Below the pieces are notes generated by a model. That model was given only the letters and a program-made list of their open reading frames with translations, had not been told where the DNA came from and made no database searches. This document shows positions 20,012 through 28,668 of a stretch of DNA of 64,000 nucleotides, one piece after another (position 1 is the stretch's first letter; each line of letters starts with the position of its first letter). The stretch comes from Mesorhizobium sp. WSM2240 (lineage in GTDB: Bacteria > Pseudomonadota > Alphaproteobacteria > Rhizobiales > Rhizobiaceae), in the NCBI RefSeq assembly GCF_040438645.1, contig NZ_CP159255.1:62001-126000 (forward strand), given 5' to 3'. The translations under genes were made by a program, and so were the position numbers.

Positions 20012-20041
20012 TGCGTCGCCTCGGTTATTACTTTAACTTAC

Positions 20042-20070
20042 GTCATAACCGCGGCAATCCCGCTCGTCAA
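20042..20070 (-). promoter_or_regulatory. Probable promoter of the virB operon
   Basis: On the minus strand TTGACG (20065-20070) and TATGAC (20042-20047) are separated by exactly 17 bases and lie 31 bases upstream of the virB1 start. This is a good match to a housekeeping sigma factor promoter. No second candidate of this quality is seen in the 243-base space between the divergent genes. Confidence 0.5.
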
Positions 20071-20254
20071 CAAGCGACTACAACCATGGCTTTCTTTCTC
20101 GTCGGTTATTCGCCCCTTTTGCTGCCGACCGTAGCGCGGGCGATCTCAGCGCGTCCAAGAGGCCCGAGTTGCGCCTTCGGCGCTGCCCGCGCCAGCCGCT
20201 TGACGCTTTCGGTCACCCGCGCACAAATGCAGCCATAGAACGGAGAATGCCGTC

Positions 20255-20872
20255 ATGAAATTGATCGTTTCCGTTTTGGTTGCAGCCGCCGCATCGATGA
20301 GCGCGGCATCCGCCCAGGACGAGCCGTCACCATTCGCCGAACCGAGCGTTCAATATCTCAGCCAGTTCGCCGAACCTCACAAGAAGGTCTTCGTTCTCGA
20401 GCGCTATGATGCAACCGGCAAGCTCTTCGTTCGCGACGTCGACGAGATCTCGTCTCCCGTCGAAATCATTGACGCGACCCATCGCAAGATCAACGGCGTC
20501 GAATATGTCTTGCGCGGCCTCACGTCGTGCCCGTCCAAGAAGGTCATCTACAATCGAGTGCAGACGTGGGATTGCAAGGACGCCGCGAAAGACGACGCCG
20601 GTACGATCTATAACGAGCGCGCCAGCGTGATCCTGTGCAAGACGCTGGTCCTGCAATCGACGCCTGGAACGCCCGACCCTGTGTCCTGTTTCGCTCGCGT
20701 CGGTGAAGGATCGAACAGCGATCCGTTCCTCGTCGCCAACGACGACGACTCCATGGTCTTCCAAGGTTTTGCTCAGATCGGCGTAGGCACGGACGGCAAG
20801 CCGCTTCGCCCCGATCTCCTCGAGTCGGCGGTCATGGGAAAGGAAATGGGACTTGGCGATTCGAGCCAGTGA
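20255..20872 (+). CDS. Exported protein of unknown function, divergent from virB1
   Basis: A 205-residue protein with a clear Sec signal peptide (MKLIVSVLVAAAASMSAASA, cleavage before QDEP). The mature part contains four cysteines that may form disulfides (TSCPSKK, WDCKD, ILCKT, VSCFAR) and no known catalytic motif. The ATG has CGGAGAATG-type ribosome site upstream. It opens a four-gene plus-strand operon facing away from virB1, so a role at the cell envelope alongside the transfer apparatus is likely. I do not recognise the family. Confidence 0.8.
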   Translation: MKLIVSVLVAAAASMSAASAQDEPSPFAEPSVQYLSQFAEPHKKVFVLERYDATGKLFVRDVDEISSPVEIIDATHRKINGVEYVLRGLTSCPSKKVIYNRVQTWDCKDAAKDDAGTIYNERASVILCKTLVLQSTPGTPDPVSCFARVGEGSNSDPFLVANDDDSMVFQGFAQIGVGTDGKPLRPDLLESAVMGKEMGLGDSSQ

Positions 20873-21413
20873 TATTCTTTTGACGGCGACTGCAATCGCC
20901 GCGACCTTTCTTCCGGCCCACGGGCAGGAGGTGGCGCCGAGCTTCGCCGTCCCCAAGAACATCACGTTGCGGACCGGCGACACCTGGGAGTTCAATGGCC
21001 AGGTCTACCGCCTGTATGGCGTCCAGTCCTGTATACGCGGCAGCATCGCTACCGACGCCGCCGGTGATAAACACGACTGCGGAAGCCTTTCGCTGGCCCA
21101 GCTCGGAGGCTTGTTTCAGACGGCGACCGTGACTTGCCAACCGATTGGGAGAGCGCGGGACAACGCGATTTTCGCAGTTTGCGCCGCTGAGATCGACGGC
21201 TCGACGATCGACGTTGGCACAGCAATGATTTCTTCGGGCTTTGCCTTTGCGGCAACCTATCCGGATGGTAACGCCGTCAATATGAGCTATGTTGTTGCGG
21301 AACTCACGGCAAAAGGCGCCGGCGAGGGCTTGTGGGCTTACAACTTTCAACATCCCGTCCAGGCGCTTCTGCAGACCTCGCAGCCCGCGGCCACGAAAGG
21401 AGCTGGCCAGTGA
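20853..21413 (+). CDS. Exported thermonuclease-like protein lacking the usual active site
   Basis: A 186-residue exported protein with a signal peptide that ends PAHGQ. The mature sequence resembles the staphylococcal nuclease (SNase) fold: VYRLYGVQSC takes the place of the R-L-x-G-I-D-A-P-E strand, and a C-terminal GFAFAATYP segment matches the family's G-x-A motif. The catalytic DAPE, the second acidic residue and the Arg of the DxYGR motif are all absent, so it is probably not a nuclease. TTG 20853 with AAAGGAAA upstream is the best start, giving a 20-base overlap with the previous gene. Confidence 0.7.
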   Translation: MAIRASDILLTATAIAATFLPAHGQEVAPSFAVPKNITLRTGDTWEFNGQVYRLYGVQSCIRGSIATDAAGDKHDCGSLSLAQLGGLFQTATVTCQPIGRARDNAIFAVCAAEIDGSTIDVGTAMISSGFAFAATYPDGNAVNMSYVVAELTAKGAGEGLWAYNFQHPVQALLQTSQPAATKGAGQ

Positions 21414-21622
21414 CCATGCCGGATTCTCACTACAATCGCCCTATGACAATCGTGCAGGCGGAAGGGCTAGAAGCGCAGAAGCAAGCTGAACGCGATCTCG
21501 CCGATCTCCACAGCGGTCACGGTTGGGCCGTAGCCGCCATCATTTTCCTGCTGGCGCTCACGTGGCTTTGCAACCGATTTCCCGCTCTAGGCGATTTGCT
21601 CCTTAGTCTTTGGTATTCATGA
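21410..21622 (+). CDS. Small single-pass membrane protein
   Basis: A 70-residue protein with a charged helical N-terminus (EAQKQAERDLADLH) and one membrane helix at about residues 43-58 (WAVAAIIFLLALTWLC). The GTG at 21410 overlaps the previous stop as GTGA and has AGGAG seven bases upstream; ATG 21416 is the alternative. It is the third gene of the operon divergent from virB1. The family is not recognised. Confidence 0.65.
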   Translation: MTMPDSHYNRPMTIVQAEGLEAQKQAERDLADLHSGHGWAVAAIIFLLALTWLCNRFPALGDLLLSLWYS

Positions 21623-21951
21623 ACAGCATCACATCCTCTGCCATCGCTCTCGTGATCGGTATAGCCATGGGAGTTGGCGGGACCTACGCACTAACATCGT
21701 TGGCGCCTGGGAACTCCCAATTGGAAATTCCCACTGAGGAGGAAGCTCGCGCGTCGCTTCAAGCCGCCAAGCCCAATGATTGGCCGAATCTCCAATTATC
21801 CTTGGGGCAGTGCGACAAGGACACCTTGGGACCTGGTGTGCGATGCGCCGTTGACGTAACCTATGATGGTCTCGGCGGCCAAAGAAAGAGACAATCCATC
21901 GTCGGCTTTTCTAAAACCCCAAGCGGCTGGATGGCCTCTCTCTACCAATAG
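21619..21951 (+). CDS. Small membrane-anchored protein
   Basis: A 110-residue protein with an uncleaved-looking N-terminal helix (SAIALVIGIAMGVGGTYAL), a Pro/Glu linker and a compact periplasmic domain with two cysteines (GQCDKD, VRCAVD). The ATG overlaps the preceding stop as ATGA. It is the last gene of the operon, and the convergent small gene ends three bases later. The function is unknown; the topology would suit an exclusion or channel-accessory protein. Confidence 0.65.
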   Translation: MNSITSSAIALVIGIAMGVGGTYALTSLAPGNSQLEIPTEEEARASLQAAKPNDWPNLQLSLGQCDKDTLGPGVRCAVDVTYDGLGGQRKRQSIVGFSKTPSGWMASLYQ

Positions 21952-21954
21952 CCG

Positions 21955-22278
21955 TCACTCCCAAGAAAACGACTGCAACAGCATCTCCCAGTCATTCTCG
22001 TCCAGACCGCTGGCACCGTCGACAAGCAATGTCCGTACATAGGCCGCTTTGGCCGCAACATCGACCATTGTCGTAGCGCTGAAAGCCAACAAAGCGTGTC
22101 GCGCTTCCCTCTCCGCTGCAATCGCTGAATCGGCAGGAAGCGAACGTCCACCACCGTTCTCATTCACCGCTGCCTCCAATGACCGGCGGGCTCTGCGATG
22201 CTTCGCAATCAGCACCAACAGTATCCGGCCGACACGCTCAATGCGCTCGCCGTCCAGAACAACCAGATTGATATCCAT
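21955..22278 (-). CDS. Small helical protein, paralogue of the gene at 32795-33178
   Basis: A 107-residue protein starting MDINLVVLDGERIERV, with AAGGGAAG as ribosome site. The C-terminus (AAKAAYVRTLL, SGLDENDWEMLLQSF) matches the 127-residue protein encoded at 32795-33178 almost motif for motif, and the N-termini also align. Both are helical, charged, and have no recognised domain. Two copies 11 kb apart on one element point to a conserved plasmid family. Confidence 0.7.
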   Translation of the reverse strand: MDINLVVLDGERIERVGRILLVLIAKHRRARRSLEAAVNENGGGRSLPADSAIAAEREARHALLAFSATTMVDVAAKAAYVRTLLVDGASGLDENDWEMLLQSFSWE

Positions 22279-22318
22279 GATCTTCCCTTTCCCGCGTAGC
22301 GGTCTTGGTCTGCCGCAA

Positions 22319-22339
22319 GGCAGGGCCGTCCGCCCTGCC
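22319..22339. repeat. Perfect GC-rich hairpin
   Basis: GGCAGGGC and GCCCTGCC flank a five-base loop, 41 bases upstream of the minus-strand gene that starts at 22278. It could be an operator, an attenuator or the end of a converging transcript. The rest of the space from 22279 to 22538 is GC-rich and holds no gene. Confidence 0.4.
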
Positions 22340-22538
22340 CTCGCGGCGTCGCAAGCCAGACCCGGCAGAAAGGGGGAAAGGCCAAAATCGGAAGGGGGAT
22401 CACCCACCCGCAGGGACATCCTGGAGGGCTGCGAGCAGCCCGGAGGGATAGTGTTGCAACGGCCGCACGCCGGAAGCATGGGGAAGACCGATTTTTGCCT
22501 TGTTGGGGAAAGATGGCTGGAACCATCGTTCCCCTCAG

Positions 22539-22748
22539 CTAACTTAAGAAAGCTCGGGCGATCCGCTCCAGAAGTCTTTCCAGCGCCTGTTTGTGAAGCT
22601 CGTCGTGAGGAACGCGCGCCAGGAAATCGTCTATCGACATCCAGTTGGCCTTGCCCGATGGCGCGAACTCGACATAGAGGTGCATATTCTCCGGCTCAAA
22701 GACCACGCGCCAGCATCCTCGCGGTTCTTCGGCAAGCAAACAGATCAT
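22539..22748 (-). CDS. Small hypothetical protein
   Basis: A 69-residue protein (MICLLAEEPRGCWRVV at the start) with GAGG five bases upstream. It has a mixed beta/alpha pattern, ends in a basic helix (LERLLERIARAF), and shows no known motif. It is divergent from ardC, about 340 bases away. The intervening DNA (22749-23092) contains no supported gene. Confidence 0.55.
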   Translation of the reverse strand: MICLLAEEPRGCWRVVFEPENMHLYVEFAPSGKANWMSIDDFLARVPHDELHKQALERLLERIARAFLS

Positions 22749-23092
22749 CGTCCTCGGCCTCTCTAGCTCGGCAACAGCAGAGACTTCATGAACTCGACTA
22801 CGGCTGAGCCGTCGATCGCAAGAAATGAGTATTGACAGGGGTTGCGACCTGGACGCCGGGCGCTTTGCATCGTGTGATTTCCGGCTGCCGCTCGACTCGC
22901 GCAATTGCTCGATGGCCGACTCGATACCTCCCGGCCGTCTCCATCCGCCAAGTGATTGACGGGCAAGCTACGATGGCCCCTCCCCCATGCAACCGCTGTC
23001 GCGGTCCTCCTCTCCGTTGGGGCCCTACGGGGTGCATGGGCTCGTTTCAGCCATCTCCGTTTTTTGCCGTCAACCGACGGAAGGAGACGGCC

Positions 23093-23980
23093 ATGCAGAG
23101 CATCAAGGACACCTACCAGCGCATCACTGATACGATTATCGAGCAGCTTGAATCCGGCACCAAGCCGTGGGTCCGTCCATGGCGCGGTAACGCCCGCAGA
23201 AGCTCGATCATCCCTCGCCGTGCGACCGGCGAAGCCTATCGCGGTATCAACGTCATCATGCTCTGGGTTGCCGGCCAGATGTTCGGCTACGAGGAAAACA
23301 CCTGGATGACGTACCGACAGGCTCAGGATCTCGGCGGCCAGGTCCGCAAGGGCGAAAAAGGCTCGCTCGTCGTCAAGTACGGCACCTTCACGCCAAAGGA
23401 TCAGGAGCACGACGAGGATCGCGTGATACCCTACCTGAAAGGCTACACCGTCTTCAACGTTGAGCAGATCGAGGACCTGCCGGACCGGTTCTTCAGCGCG
23501 GCCGAGGAACTGCCGTCAGCGCCGGTTCCGCACATCGAGACCGTCGAGACCTTCGTCAAAAACACCGGCGCGAAGGTCAGCTACGGCGGCACGAAAGCCT
23601 GCTATCGACCGAGCATCGACGACATTCTGATGCCCGACCGTGACCGTTTCGACAGCGAGGTTCACCTTTACTCGACCCTGCTTCACGAGCTCAGCCATTT
23701 TTCAGGCGCCAAGCACCGCCTCGACCGCGATCTGACCGGCAGATTCGGCAATGAAGCATATGCGATGGAAGAGTGCATTGCTGAATGTACAGCGGCTTTT
23801 TTATGCGCCGATCTTGGTGTCGACCATGATCCGCGGGACAACACCGCCGCGTACCTGGCGAACTGGTTGACCGTTTTAAAGAGCGACAAGCGTGCAATCG
23901 TCACGGCCGCCGCCAAGGCGCAATCTGCCGCCGACTACCTCCACGGGCTCCAAGCATCGGAGACATGCGAGGCCGCTTAG
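23093..23980 (+). CDS. ardC: ArdC-type antirestriction protein with zincin-like domain
   Basis: A 295-residue protein of the ArdC family, which protects incoming plasmid DNA from host restriction. The N-terminal single-strand DNA binding domain covers about residues 1-130 (includes WVRPW, RGINVIMLW and WMTYRQAQDLGG). The C-terminal metallopeptidase-like domain contains the zinc motif HELSH at 198-202, followed by EECIAE near 225. The ATG at 23093 has a strong AAGGAG ribosome site; the longer upstream frame has none. Length is normal. A terminator hairpin overlaps its stop codon. Antirestriction genes often lie in the leading region of conjugative plasmids. Confidence 0.92.
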   Translation: MQSIKDTYQRITDTIIEQLESGTKPWVRPWRGNARRSSIIPRRATGEAYRGINVIMLWVAGQMFGYEENTWMTYRQAQDLGGQVRKGEKGSLVVKYGTFTPKDQEHDEDRVIPYLKGYTVFNVEQIEDLPDRFFSAAEELPSAPVPHIETVETFVKNTGAKVSYGGTKACYRPSIDDILMPDRDRFDSEVHLYSTLLHELSHFSGAKHRLDRDLTGRFGNEAYAMEECIAECTAAFLCADLGVDHDPRDNTAAYLANWLTVLKSDKRAIVTAAAKAQSAADYLHGLQASETCEAA

Positions 23981-23995
23981 CGGCCTCCTTCTTTC
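23969..23995 (+). terminator. Rho-independent terminator overlapping the ardC stop
   Basis: GAGGCCGC (23969-23976) pairs perfectly with GCGGCCTC (23980-23987) across a TTA loop and is followed by CTTCTTTC. The ardC stop codon TAG lies at the loop, so the 3' coding end forms the left arm of the hairpin. Confidence 0.65.
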
Positions 23996-24060
23996 GCTCG
24001 GTCTAGCAATCACGGGATCTCAACGGCGCAGAAGGGTGGAGAACTGCGATTCGCGTGGGT

Positions 24061-24089
24061 CTATTGGAACGAGCAAAGAGCGCCAATAG
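24061..24089. repeat. Inverted repeat upstream of the HEPN-like gene
   Basis: CTATTGG (24061-24067) and CCAATAG (24083-24089) are perfect seven-base arms with a 15-base spacer, about 130 bases ahead of the gene at 24219. It could bind a regulator. The rest of 23996-24218 holds nothing I recognise. Confidence 0.3.
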
Positions 24090-24218
24090 TTGGCCTTTCG
24101 CTCGGGCGGCGACGAACCTCAGATTCCCCGGACGGCCAAGAAGCAGTTGGTGATTCCCTGATTTGAGTCTATCCCGGGCCAAGTCCAAGAGTTGTCGGCA
24201 GCAGAGGGACGAGGCAAC

Positions 24219-25001
24219 ATGGCGAGTTTCGCCGAACAAGCGAAGAAATTCTACGATGATCTTGGCGAGTTCTCCGCAACGAGGTCAAATGAGCTTGGCC
24301 AGATGCTTCAGCCGTATGTTCAGGTGACGGACCGCTATGGCATCCTTGTCTGCCGGATCACGCTTATCCTAGGAAGAACGCCTTCCAGGTCGAAGACAGA
24401 TACCGCTATCCGCGACCTAATGGCGGACGTCTTCGACTTTCTGTATGAGGCACGCTTCCTAATCATAAAGGGCAAGCCGGAAGTGGCATACCCGCTAGCA
24501 CGAAGGGCCTACGAGTCTTTGTCGCTGATGGTGGCCTGTTTCCTGGACAAAAAAACCGCCCACCGATGGGTGGCAGGCAAGAAGCTCGGCAACGCGGAGA
24601 TCCGCCGTGTCCTTGGAAAGCATCCGGCAGGAGAGCCCGAGGATAGAATGAAGGAGCTATATGGGTTCTTCAGTCAAGTTTCACATCCTAACCGCGATAT
24701 GGTCGCCCATCGGTTCTTGGGAATCGGTAATGAGTTTGTTCTCGGATCAATCGGTCGGCCGAGCCTGACCCTTCTGGCAGACTACGCGTTGAAGACCCTT
24801 GAACTTTGGCATTGGTTTGGTGCGTTCATTGGGTTCGCATATTTACCCGTTGTTGCCAATGCAGACCCAGATATAGTCGATGAGCATGTTGAGGTAAGGG
24901 AAATCGCTCAGCAAGTCGCGCGTTGGCTTGGGGAGCAGCACAACCGGGTCCTTGCTCAGGAGCAAGCTGAGATGGCCACCGCGAAAGCGGCTCGTCCCTG
25001 A
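24219..25001 (+). CDS. Helical protein with HEPN-like RX4H motif
   Basis: A 260-residue, mostly helical soluble protein. The ATG at 24219 has GAGG five bases upstream. Residues 155-164 read SHPNRDMVAH, which contains R-x4-H, the minimal catalytic signature of HEPN ribonucleases, set between helices as in that fold. The N-terminal part (SATRSNELGQML) and a C-terminal helix rich in Ala/Glu/Gln are not diagnostic. The HEPN assignment is tentative; the motif could be chance. It precedes a Zn-ribbon/PIN-like gene on the same strand by about 210 bases. Confidence 0.6.
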   Translation: MASFAEQAKKFYDDLGEFSATRSNELGQMLQPYVQVTDRYGILVCRITLILGRTPSRSKTDTAIRDLMADVFDFLYEARFLIIKGKPEVAYPLARRAYESLSLMVACFLDKKTAHRWVAGKKLGNAEIRRVLGKHPAGEPEDRMKELYGFFSQVSHPNRDMVAHRFLGIGNEFVLGSIGRPSLTLLADYALKTLELWHWFGAFIGFAYLPVVANADPDIVDEHVEVREIAQQVARWLGEQHNRVLAQEQAEMATAKAARP

Positions 25002-25211
25002 AGATTGCGAAACGCGCCGAGATTGCCAGGGGCCGTTTCGTTTGATGGCATGGATGCACGCTCCCGACGGCATTGCCATGCGTTGGGATGATGATCTGCA
25101 AGGACATCACGGAATCTCAGATGACAAAATCACCAGCTCACATAAGGTGGCTTTTAGTGTTTCGGGGCCGATGAGCGCCCTAGCTCGCGTGTGAGGAAGT
25201 TGAGACTGGCA

Positions 25212-26264
25212 ATGGCATTGGTCAGCTACGTCCTTAGTGATTGCCCTGGTTGTGGAGCCAAAAACTCCTTCGGCAATGACGTATACGCCACACGCGTATC
25301 ACTAGGCTGCGGCAGATGCACCTACAAGGAAAGCCGCCCGCTGCCGCCCATTACAAAGAAAATCCTCTACCTAGATCAGTACTTCTTCAGCCATGCCATT
25401 CGGGGTAACGATCCCCAGTTTACCGCCGCCGCAAGTCTTATCCGTGAGTTGGTAGGCCTGCAGCTTCTGGCCGTGCCGTATTCCGACGTTCATGAGGACG
25501 AGACCCACCAGTGGGCAGGGCATGAACAACTCCTCGAATTCATCAAGTCCACGTCTGGTGGACATGAGTTTTCCCAGACTTACCGGGTGGAGCTTAACCA
25601 ACTCAACAATGCGTTTGAGGCATTCCTGAAGGGGCAGGCCGCGGCCTATGTTCCCAAGCGCGAGGATGCCCTTCACGACAAGGTCGACGTGTGGGGCGGG
25701 TACTTCCGTATCGACGTGGGAGGCTATCACGGCGACGTTGACCTCATCCGCAACCTAAAGGAACAGGCCATTGACGGCCTCGTTTCGCTATTCCCCGGCT
25801 GGCGCGAAAGTGCCAATACTTTCGAGCAAGACGTCGCCTTGGAGCACAATGCTGCAGCGAAAGGCTATGTGGACGCCTATGTGACTTACGTGAAGCGCAT
25901 TGCCGAGGGCGACTACATGGCCCTAATGGATTCGCCCATTATGTCCCAAGTCATTCAGACGCTGATGCACCACTTCGCACGGGAAGTGCCGCCGCCCGAG
26001 CGGATGACGAGCATCCTAGCGTTTCTCTCCTCGGACCACTTCCGCAGCACGCCCTACCACGATATTCAGGCCCGGATGTATGCCACCCTGAAAGCCATGG
26101 TGAAGGGCGGCTCGTACATGAATCCTGAGAAGAGCATTGCGCGGCTCTCGGGCTTCTACTTTGATGTAAAGCACATTTCCACCTACGCGCCCCACTGCGA
26201 CGGGGACGCTCGACAATCCGCTCACCGGGGTCCGGAAACGCAAGGCATTGGGCGTCTCATTTAG
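25212..26264 (+). pseudogene. Zn-ribbon/PIN-like protein with replaced C-terminus
   Basis: The frame encodes an N-terminal zinc ribbon (CPGCG and CGRC, residues 12-36) and a domain beginning ILYLDQYFFSHA that resembles proteins with a PIN-type nuclease fold. The C-terminal segment HISTYAPHCD should be followed by a hydrophobic strand and acidic residues; instead it continues as a Gly/Arg-rich tail to a stop at 26264. I infer that recombination near 26,200 removed the last part of the gene and joined it to Tn3-type DNA. ATG 25212 is preferred over GTG 25191. Family resemblance is from memory and moderate. Confidence 0.55.
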
Positions 26265-26315
26265 GTGGTACTATATTTCTTGCTGTGAGGGGGCCCTTTA
26301 CGTTACAGTTCGCAT

Positions 26316-26912
26316 ATGACGCACACGTTGATTGGCTACGCCCGCTGTTCGACCGACAAACAGGACCTCGCCGCGCAAAAGGAGGCCTTGCTGAAACTCG
26401 GCGTGGCACCGGATCGGATCTATACCGATCACGGTTTCACCGGCACAAACCGGGCACGGCCGGGACTCGATCAGGCGCTGGCAGCGGTGCGGGGCGGCGA
26501 TACGCTGGTGGTGCCGAAGCTCGATCGGCTTGCGCGTTCTGTTCCCGACGCGCGCGCAATCGGAGACAGCCTGGCCGAGCGTGGCGTGAAGCTACAAATC
26601 GGGGCGAGCGTTCACGATCCCACGGACCCGATGGGCAAGCTGTTTTTCAACATTCTCGCCACCTTTGCCGAGTTCGAGGCGGACCTCATCAAGCTTCGAA
26701 CCCGCGAGGGGATGGCGGTGGCCCGGGCCAAGGGAAAGTTGCGTGGAAAGAAGCCAAAGCTGTCCGATCGCCAGCAGAAGGAATTGCGTCGCATGTACGA
26801 CACCGGCGAATATTCGATCAGCGACCTTGCCGAACTATTCTCAATATCACGGCCGACCGTTTATCGGACCCTCGGCCGGCAGGTAGCCGGAGTCGGCGTG
26901 GAGGCGGCGTAA
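26316..26912 (+). CDS. tnpR: Tn3-family resolvase (serine recombinase)
   Basis: A 198-residue serine site-specific recombinase that resolves transposon cointegrates. The nucleophile is S12 in YARCSTDKQDL. Conserved arginines follow in KLDRLARS, a catalytic-domain helix E segment lies at ATFAEFEADL, and a C-terminal helix-turn-helix is at about residues 165-190 (ISDLAELFSISRPTVYR). Length and domain order are complete. The stop is followed within two bases by a Tn3-type terminal repeat. No transposase gene is present, so this is a remnant. Confidence 0.9.
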   Translation: MTHTLIGYARCSTDKQDLAAQKEALLKLGVAPDRIYTDHGFTGTNRARPGLDQALAAVRGGDTLVVPKLDRLARSVPDARAIGDSLAERGVKLQIGASVHDPTDPMGKLFFNILATFAEFEADLIKLRTREGMAVARAKGKLRGKKPKLSDRQQKELRRMYDTGEYSISDLAELFSISRPTVYRTLGRQVAGVGVEAA

Positions 26913-26913
26913 G

Positions 26914-26930
26914 CTTCCGGAAACGACCCC
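26914..26930. repeat. Tn3-type terminal inverted repeat (right-end orientation)
   Basis: CTTCCGGAAACGACCCC reads on the other strand as GGGGTCGTTTCCGGAAG, the typical start of a Tn3-family terminal repeat. It lies two bases after tnpR, so the resolvase side is the inside of the old element. No matching left end was found. Confidence 0.5.
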
Positions 26931-27074
26931 AAGTGCGCCATAGATGAGGCTGTTCTGAATTCCCGAAAGCGGACACCACAATGCAAGATTCTTGCCGCCG
27001 AATTGAGCTATGCGGCAGCCCGTGCTGCCAGACTGGATTTTTCCAGCCTCAACCGGTCCAGAAAGTCGGGGGTG

Positions 27075-27536
27075 TCAGAGCGGCAACAATGCGTCAGGCT
27101 TCACATCACCAATCGATGCGTAAGTGTGCGTTTCCCTGACACCAGGAAGCGGCAGAATGACCCGCTGCAGGAACTCCTGAAACGTCGCCATGTCAGCTAT
27201 TCGTGCTTTGACCAGGTAGTCGAAACCACCAATCACCATATGGCATTCGATGATTTCGGGTGCCTTCGCAACAGCCTCCGCAAAGCGGTCGAAGACGTGC
27301 GGCGCGGTGTGATCGAGCCTTACCTCGACAAAGACGAGCGTGCCGCGTCCGATCTTTGAGGGCTCCAGCACTGCCCGCACGGCGCGGATAAAGCCTTCAC
27401 TGAAAAGGCGCTTGATGCGTTGCGATGCGCCGGTCGGTGACAGTCCAACGCGTTGGGCGAGGTCAAGTACGGTCCGGCGACCATCTTCTTGCAATAGCCC
27501 AAGCAGCATCCGGTCGACACGGTCCAGATCGTTCAT
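27075..27536 (-). CDS. Lrp/AsnC-family regulator, divergent from ornithine cyclodeaminase
   Basis: A 153-residue regulator. The N-terminal winged helix (MNDLDRVDRMLLGLLQEDGR, then LAQRVGLSPTGASQRIKRL) is followed by an Lrp-type RAM ligand domain (about residues 65-150) with the usual CHMVIGGFDYLVK core. Such proteins sense amino acids and form octamers. It is divergent from the ornithine cyclodeaminase gene, so it is probably that gene's regulator, with an amino acid as ligand. Confidence 0.9.
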   Translation of the reverse strand: MNDLDRVDRMLLGLLQEDGRRTVLDLAQRVGLSPTGASQRIKRLFSEGFIRAVRAVLEPSKIGRGTLVFVEVRLDHTAPHVFDRFAEAVAKAPEIIECHMVIGGFDYLVKARIADMATFQEFLQRVILPLPGVRETHTYASIGDVKPDALLPL

Positions 27537-27627
27537 TTCGGATTCACACTTTCTTGGGCCTAAATGCGCGATAGTCACGCCAAAAAATCGAAATCACTAT
27601 ATTTCATCGCGCCGGTTTGTCGCAATA

Positions 27628-27655
27628 CGGTTGGAAGGCATCGAACGCCCAACCG
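27628..27655. promoter_or_regulatory. Inverted repeat between Lrp regulator and ornithine cyclodeaminase
   Basis: CGGTTGG (27628-27634) and CCAACCG (27649-27655) are perfect seven-base arms 15 bases apart, just ahead of the ATG at 27676. It could be the Lrp-type operator or a leader hairpin. The spacing is compatible with either. Confidence 0.35.
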
Positions 27656-27675
27656 AAACGAAGGCCAGCAACATC

Positions 27676-28668
27676 ATGGACAGCACACAACCTGCATCGA
27701 GCAATCACGCAAAGGGTGAGATCAAGATTCTCTCGCTGAGCGAAGCTGAGATCAAAAAATGTATCGACCTGCGTAAGCTGCTCGACGCGCTAGCGGACGG
27801 GTTCAAAGCGCTTTCCGACGGTCGTGTCGTCAATCCAGAACGACCACAACTCGACATTCCGAGTGCGGGCTACTCATTGGCGATGCCGGCCTGGATGAAG
27901 GGCATGCATTTGACCGTAAAACTGGTCAACGTGTTCGAAGGCAATATCGCCCGAGGCATCCCAAGTCACCTCGCGACAATACATCTCTTCGATCCAGAAA
28001 CAGGAATGCCTGTTTGCATCATGGATGGCACCTATATCACGGCCGTGCGCACGTCTGGCTCGGCCGTTCTCTCAGTGCGAGAGCTCGCCAGGCGCAATGC
28101 CAAGGTCGCAACCGTCGTGGGCGCTGGCGTTCAAGCCAGCCAGCACCTTCACCTGCTGTCACTCGTTCGCGACTTCGAAGAAATCCGAGTTTTTTCGAAG
28201 GATTTTGCCGATGCGCAGGCGCTGGCTTCACGTCATCCAGGTGTCACCGCCGTCGAGGACCTCGAGGTGAGTGTACGCTCTTCAGATGTCGTGTGCCTCG
28301 CGACCCACTCTTATACTCCGGTGATATCCGCAGAATGGGTTCAACCAGGGACGCACGTGTCCTCGGTTGGTGTCGCGCCACCCGGCGGGGAACTGCCGAT
28401 CGATTTGATCGCTCGCGGCAACCTCTTCGTTGAAGCGCGGGAGTCCTTCTCGCCAACCCCGGTGGGCTGCTGCGAGCTTGCAACTATCGATCCCGAGGCT
28501 GGCACAGATCTTGGTGCTATGTTGCTGGGACAGCGACCAGGCCGGACGTCAGATGAGCAGATCACAATCTACAAGGCCATGGGCGTCGCCATGGAAGATT
28601 TGGTGGCAGCCGACCTCGCTTACCGCGAGGCCAAACGCCTGGGTGCGGGCCGAGCTATCTCGCTCTAG
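27676..28668 (+). CDS. Ornithine cyclodeaminase / mu-crystallin family enzyme
   Basis: A 330-residue NAD(P)-dependent enzyme of the OCD/mu-crystallin family, which converts ornithine to proline or acts on related amino or imino acids. Substrate residues lie in the conserved SLAMPAWM and MDGTYITAVRTSGS segments, and the Rossmann motif VVGAGVQASQ is at about 147-156. A later VSSVGVAPPGGELP stretch is also typical. It is divergent from its probable Lrp regulator. The stop codon TAG coincides with the inner edge of a Tn3-type terminal repeat, so the last residues may come from the transposon; the length is nevertheless normal. Confidence 0.9.
   Translation: MDSTQPASSNHAKGEIKILSLSEAEIKKCIDLRKLLDALADGFKALSDGRVVNPERPQLDIPSAGYSLAMPAWMKGMHLTVKLVNVFEGNIARGIPSHLATIHLFDPETGMPVCIMDGTYITAVRTSGSAVLSVRELARRNAKVATVVGAGVQASQHLHLLSLVRDFEEIRVFSKDFADAQALASRHPGVTAVEDLEVSVRSSDVVCLATHSYTPVISAEWVQPGTHVSSVGVAPPGGELPIDLIARGNLFVEARESFSPTPVGCCELATIDPEAGTDLGAMLLGQRPGRTSDEQITIYKAMGVAMEDLVAADLAYREAKRLGAGRAISL

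Noticed and set aside
20200..20228. Plus-strand promoter TTGACG-17-ACAAAT ahead of the gene at 20255
   Set aside because: The -10 element is poor; an activator-dependent promoter is possible but not supported.
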